From Pseudomonadota bacterium (GTDB lineage: Bacteria; Pseudomonadota; Alphaproteobacteria; Rhizobiales; Rhizobiaceae), in contig QGUU01000231.1 in NCBI GenBank assembly GCA_003242525.1, forward strand, positions 1 through 5,090: a stretch of DNA of 5,090 bases, in the 5' to 3' direction. Below, one piece after another: positions 1-5,090 of this stretch (position 1 is the stretch's first letter; every line of letters starts with the position of its first letter). The position numbers and the translations under genes are program-made. Under the pieces are notes generated by a model, which did not search any database, was not told the DNA's origin, and saw nothing but the letters and a program-made list of their open reading frames with translations.

Positions 1-767
1 GGAACGCTCAGGTCCAGCGTTTTGGTGACCGACCAATCGGTCCATTTGACGCTGCCATAGACCAGCCAACCCGGGGCAACGCCGGTCTGGGCCTTGAATT
101 CCACGGACTGCGGAAATTCGGCCTTGCCCGTTGCCGGAAAGAACCCATTCGCCAATCCGGTTGCATCTATGTTCACGCCGGAACGGTACATCAGTTGGGT
201 ACGAAGGGCGATCTCCGGAATTTCATACGCCAGGCCAGCCCGCCAACCGAAGTTCTCGTCGCGGAGATTCACGTTAACCGCTCCAGCCCCCGCAGTCAGG
301 TTATAGTTGACGTCCTCCCGATAGACGCCACCGATCAACCAGAGGCGCCCCTTCTCCAGATCGAACTTCACGCCGCAGGTGGCCGCAGCCTCGTAGATGG
401 TGAAGTCCTCGTCGAGCTTATTGAGCGGCCCGCTAGGCGTGGGCCATGTCGCGGCGCCGCCGAAGGATTGCGTATAGGTACCGGCGCAGGACAGGTTCTC
501 GCTGAATTTGAACTTTATAGCGAAGGAGGGAATGACGTAGTCGTCGGCATAGTTGACACCGACAAGCTCCGGATTGCCCGGATTGGTCTTGTATTTGCGC
601 GTCGGCGAGACATAGGTCACGCTCGAGCGCATATTGAAATTACCTTCCTCGAACAGAATGTCCGTGTCGGCGGTACCGCGGCTGAACCCCCCCGCCGAAG
701 CCGCGCTGGTGAGCGCAAGCGAAAAACATGCCGCGACAAACGGTCCTTTCATGCCCGAGCACTGCAT
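1..767 (-). CDS. OmpP1/FadL-family outer-membrane transporter, N-terminal part (cut by window edge)
   Basis: My translation of the minus strand from 767 stays open to the left edge (255 codons, no stop), so the C-terminus lies outside. Residues 1-25 form a Sec signal peptide: Lys7, a hydrophobic stretch from about 9 to 20, and an A-S-A cleavage site before Gly26. Residues 26-42 (GGFSRGTADTDILFEEG) and the later PQSVEFK (219-225) with GWLVYGSVKWTDWS (233-246) are typical of the FadL/OmpP1/TodX family (Toluene_X type); these proteins are 14-strand beta-barrels that let long-chain fatty acids or aromatic hydrocarbons cross the outer membrane. Alternating polar and hydrophobic residues and many Tyr/Trp fit barrel strands. 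Family members are usually about 400-450 residues, so roughly 60% is visible. ATG 767 is chosen over ATG 752 because only the former has a Shine-Dalgarno sequence at proper spacing. The family call is firm. The true substrate is unknown, so no symbol is given, although fadL would be the common name. Confidence 0.9.
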   Translation of the reverse strand, partial: MQCSGMKGPFVAACFSLALTSAASAGGFSRGTADTDILFEEGNFNMRSSVTYVSPTRKYKTNPGNPELVGVNYADDYVIPSFAIKFKFSENLSCAGTYTQSFGGAATWPTPSGPLNKLDEDFTIYEAAATCGVKFDLEKGRLWLIGGVYREDVNYNLTAGAGAVNVNLRDENFGWRAGLAYEIPEIALRTQLMYRSGVNIDATGLANGFFPATGKAEFPQSVEFKAQTGVAPGWLVYGSVKWTDWSVTKTLDLSV

Positions 768-769
768 GA

Positions 770-779
770 CCTTCTCCCC
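770..779 (-). promoter_or_regulatory. Ribosome binding site deciding the start of the FadL-family gene
   Basis: The minus strand reads GGGGAGAAGG just before ATG 767. The GGAG core (777-774) ends 6 nt from that ATG. The next in-frame ATG, at 752, is preceded by codons with no purine-rich core, so this site favours the 767 start, which gives five extra residues ahead of the signal peptide. Confidence 0.75.
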
Positions 780-888
780 GATGAACCACGAAGCTCAAGC
801 TAGAGCTAAATCTTGTTAACGGGGCAATAACGATGTTCCTGGCCGTACAAGTACACCGGCAGGCGGCGGGCGGATATCGACCAACAGC

Positions 889-910
889 ATTTCCGACCGG
901 CAACGGAAAT
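889..910. repeat. Inverted repeat, 7-bp perfect arms, upstream of the FadL-family gene
   Basis: ATTTCCG at 889-895 is the exact reverse complement of CGGAAAT at 904-910, with an 8-bp spacer. It lies about 120-145 bp upstream of the porin start codon, a position from which a regulator could act. There is no adjacent U-tract, so it is not a terminator. Whether it binds a protein is inference, and a 7-bp dyad can occur by chance in 5 kb. Confidence 0.4.
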
Positions 911-995
911 TCGCGAAAAAGCGCTTGCCGGCCGCTGAAAGAGCTCGATTTTTTTGCCAAATCAGCGAGAAATTTGACCCATAACGGCGAAATTG

Positions 996-1027
996 GCCGC
1001 ATTGTTACATTATGGTCACAATGCGGC
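996..1027. repeat. Strong palindrome (13-bp arms, one mismatch, 6-bp spacer); candidate operator or hairpin
   Basis: GCCGCATTGTTAC at 996-1008 pairs with GTCACAATGCGGC at 1015-1027. Twelve of 13 positions are complementary, including an uninterrupted outer 10 bp, around the 6-bp spacer ATTATG. It starts right after the T-tract of the valS terminator. Neither strand carries a U-tract after the 3' arm (minus strand continues CAATTTCG, plus strand AAAAAC), so it is not itself a classical intrinsic terminator. It may be an operator for the downstream porin gene about 230 bp away, or an RNA hairpin in read-through transcripts. The repeat is seen directly; any role is inferred. I do not recognise it as the site of a named regulator. 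Confidence 0.7.
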
Positions 1028-1063
1028 AAAAACTTCCGTTTACGTCAAATGCTCCAACGGAAG
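1028..1063 (-). terminator. Intrinsic (rho-independent) terminator of valS
   Basis: On the minus strand, 19 nt after the valS stop codon (1084-1082), CTTCCGTT (1063-1056) pairs perfectly with AACGGAAG (1040-1033) across a 15-nt loop and is followed at once by TTTTT (1032-1028). An 8-bp stem with a directly adjacent U-tract right after a stop codon is the standard layout. The stem is moderate in G+C and the loop is long, so efficiency may be partial. It suggests that the porin gene is not simply the tail of the valS transcript. Confidence 0.75.
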
Positions 1064-1081
1064 GTGGCGGGGGAAATCCAG

Positions 1082-3988
<2,907 letters not shown>

Positions 3989-4025
3989 GGGAAAGGCGTC
4001 CGAACGGTCGGGATTTTGCTGATGG

Positions 4026-4054
4026 TGTAAATCGGAAGGTTCCGGGCAAGTCAA
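4026..4054 (-). promoter_or_regulatory. Probable sigma70-type promoter of valS
   Basis: On the minus strand, TTGACT (4054-4049) matches five of six bases of the -35 consensus. Exactly 17 bp later comes TTTACA (4031-4026), a weaker -10 with three of six matches. Transcription would begin near 4019-4020, leaving a leader of about 30 nt before ATG 3988. The good -35 and ideal spacing support it and the weak -10 limits confidence. It also argues against translation from GTG 4060. Confidence 0.5.
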
Positions 4055-4055
4055 C

Positions 4056-4072
4056 CGCACCCAATAGGTGCG
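4056..4072. repeat. Small hairpin between the aminotransferase gene and valS
   Basis: CGCACC (4056-4061) and GGTGCG (4067-4072) are exact reverse complements around a 5-bp spacer, with a possible further G-U pair on the minus strand. It begins 34 nt past the aminotransferase stop codon and ends one base before the predicted -35 box of valS. No U-tract follows, so it could be a weak or factor-assisted end of the aminotransferase transcript, a small operator, or chance. Confidence 0.4.
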
Positions 4073-4106
4073 TCACTCCTGTCCAATCTCCCATGGAAAG
4101 CATTCG

Positions 4107-5090
4107 CTATCTCAGCCAGCGCTCGATACGCGCCAACGCTTCCTCCATGTCCCGATGGCTGCCGGCATAGGAAAAGCGCATGTATCTGTGGCCATGCTGC
4201 GGGTCAAAGTCCCGCCCCGGCGTTGCCGCGACGTGAGCCTCGTTGAGCATGCGGCGGGCGAACTCCATGCTGTCATTGGTCAACTGGGACACATCGCAGA
4301 AGGCGTAGAAAGCGCCGTCCATGGGCGCGGCCAGTGCGAAGCCTAGCTCAGGAAGGCGGTGGGCGAGCAAGTCCCGGTTGCTCGCATATCGCGCCTTCAC
4401 CCGCTCCAGTTCTTCAGAAGCGTGGAAGGCTTCGATAGCCGCGATTTGCGACAGTTCCGGAGCAGAAATATAGAGGCTTTGCGCGATACGCTCCACCGGG
4501 CGCACGAGCGCCTCGGGCAGCACCATCCACCCGATGCGCCAGCCGGTCATGCAATAATATTTGGAGAAGGAATTGATGACGGTCACGCCGCGCCCGTAGG
4601 CCAGTGCGGTGGTATCCGGGACATCATAGGCGAGCCGGTGGTAAATCTCGTCCGAAATGACGGCGATACCGGCCTCCTCGGCCGATTCCACCAGCCTGCG
4701 CAATTCTTCGGGAGGAATCACGGCGCCAGTAGGATTGGCAGGACTGGCAAACAGCACGCCTTTCAGCGGATTCTCGCGATGCGCGGAAGCCAGACGGTCT
4801 GCGGACAGATACGGCGATCCTTCCAGGTCAATCTCGACAACGTCGATGCCAAGCGCGGCCATGATGTTGCGATAAGCCGGATAGCCCGGCGCAGCGATGG
4901 CGACGCGATCACCTGTATCGAACATGGCCAGAAACGCCAGGTTGAAGCCGGCTGACGAACCCGTGGTGACAGCTACCCGCTCCGGGGCCAGTTCGATCCC
5001 GTAATGCTGTTCATAATGCGTCGCGATCGCCGCGCGCAGCGTGGCAAGCCCAAGCGCGTCGGTATAGCCGATGCGCCCCCGCTCCAAGGC
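4107..5090 (-). CDS. PLP-dependent class I/II aminotransferase, C-terminal part (cut by window edge)
   Basis: Fold-type I enzyme that moves an amino group between an amino acid and a 2-oxo acid, expected in the cytoplasm as a homodimer. 327 codons are visible, ending at TAG 4109-4107. The frame is open to the right edge and begins inside the protein, since GRIGYTDALG is a conserved internal segment, so about 60 N-terminal residues are missing compared with the usual 380-400. Counting the TTG codon at 5087 as residue 1: GSSAG (43-47) for PLP phosphate; GYPAY (68-72); SPANPTG (115-121), whose Asn118 contacts the cofactor; SDEIY (145-149), whose Asp146 binds the pyridine nitrogen; SFSKYYCMTGWRIGW (173-187), whose Lys176 forms the Schiff base and Arg184 binds phosphate; and RFSYA (314-318), whose Arg314 should bind the substrate carboxylate. 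All catalytic residues in view are intact. It resembles the AspC-like subgroup I family, but substrate cannot be read from sequence. It lies 118 bp upstream of valS, with its own transcript likely. Confidence 0.93.
   Translation of the reverse strand, partial: ALERGRIGYTDALGLATLRAAIATHYEQHYGIELAPERVAVTTGSSAGFNLAFLAMFDTGDRVAIAAPGYPAYRNIMAALGIDVVEIDLEGSPYLSADRLASAHRENPLKGVLFASPANPTGAVIPPEELRRLVESAEEAGIAVISDEIYHRLAYDVPDTTALAYGRGVTVINSFSKYYCMTGWRIGWMVLPEALVRPVERIAQSLYISAPELSQIAAIEAFHASEELERVKARYASNRDLLAHRLPELGFALAAPMDGAFYAFCDVSQLTNDSMEFARRMLNEAHVAATPGRDFDPQHGHRYMRFSYAGSHRDMEEALARIERWLR

Larger units (their letters stand above)
768..1081. other. Intergenic region between valS and the FadL-family gene
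   Basis: These 314 bp hold no convincing gene. Open frames crossing it on either strand lack a ribosome binding site and are overlaps with the flanking genes. On the valS side it contains an intrinsic terminator (1028-1063) and then a strong palindrome (996-1027). On the porin side it contains an inverted repeat (889-910), a run of seven T at 949-955 (A7 on the minus strand), a weak 5-bp-arm repeat at 792-807, and the porin ribosome binding site (770-779). The promoter of the porin gene must be here if that gene is transcribed separately, but I found no pair of -35 and -10 boxes on the minus strand good enough to name. Confidence 0.7.

Noticed and set aside
195..803. A 202-codon open frame on the plus strand opposite the FadL-family gene
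   Set aside because: The minus-strand frame has a signal peptide and family motifs. The plus-strand product looks like a reverse-frame shadow without domains.
805..820. TTAAC...TTTAGC on the minus strand as a possible CtrA site (TTAA-N7-TTAA)
   Set aside because: Only one half-site matches; the second reads TAGC, so support is too weak.
919..955. G+C-rich self-complementary stretch followed by seven T, resembling a plus-strand terminator
   Set aside because: The best stem (AGCG/CGCT, 920-936) is only 4 bp and is separated from the T-run by 12 bases. There is no plus-strand gene upstream to terminate.
640..1029. A 129-codon minus-strand open frame crossing the porin start and the gap
   Set aside because: It is in a different frame from the porin, begins inside the palindrome, and lacks a plausible ribosome binding site and recognisable sequence.
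4359..4955. A 198-codon plus-strand open frame opposite the aminotransferase gene
   Set aside because: It is fully antisense to a gene with intact catalytic motifs and has no domain of its own.

Overview
The window reads as ordinary chromosomal DNA of an alphaproteobacterium, most likely of the order Hyphomicrobiales (the rhizobia/Brucella/Mesorhizobium group). The basis is the high G+C, codon use rich in G/C at third positions, a valyl-tRNA synthetase whose N-terminus (MLEKTYD...) looks like rhizobial ValS, and an N-terminal FadL-type porin signature (GGFSRGTADTDILFEEG) that I associate with that order. The genus cannot be fixed from the sequence alone.

All three genes lie on the minus strand, so the transcriptional order runs from the right edge to the left. 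From right to left: (1) 5090-4107, the C-terminal 327 codons of a fold-type I, PLP-dependent class I/II aminotransferase, cut by the window edge; (2) a 118-bp gap holding a likely sigma70-type promoter and a small hairpin; (3) 3988-1082, a complete valS (968 codons) with its signature motifs intact; (4) a 314-bp gap holding a good intrinsic terminator for valS and two inverted repeats, one of them strikingly strong; (5) 767-1, the N-terminal 255 codons of an OmpP1/FadL-family outer-membrane transporter with a signal peptide, cut by the left edge.

The genes do not form an obvious pathway: amino-acid metabolism, tRNA charging and outer-membrane uptake of hydrophobic compounds. The gaps, the terminator and the separate promoter suggest mostly independent transcription units rather than one operon. 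No mobile element, CRISPR array, tRNA or rRNA gene, or phage or defence gene is visible, and I see no previously undescribed system. The points most worth a second look are non-coding: the near-perfect 13-bp-arm palindrome at 996-1027 that directly abuts the valS terminator, and a second inverted repeat at 889-910 nearer the porin gene. Either could be an operator for that gene.
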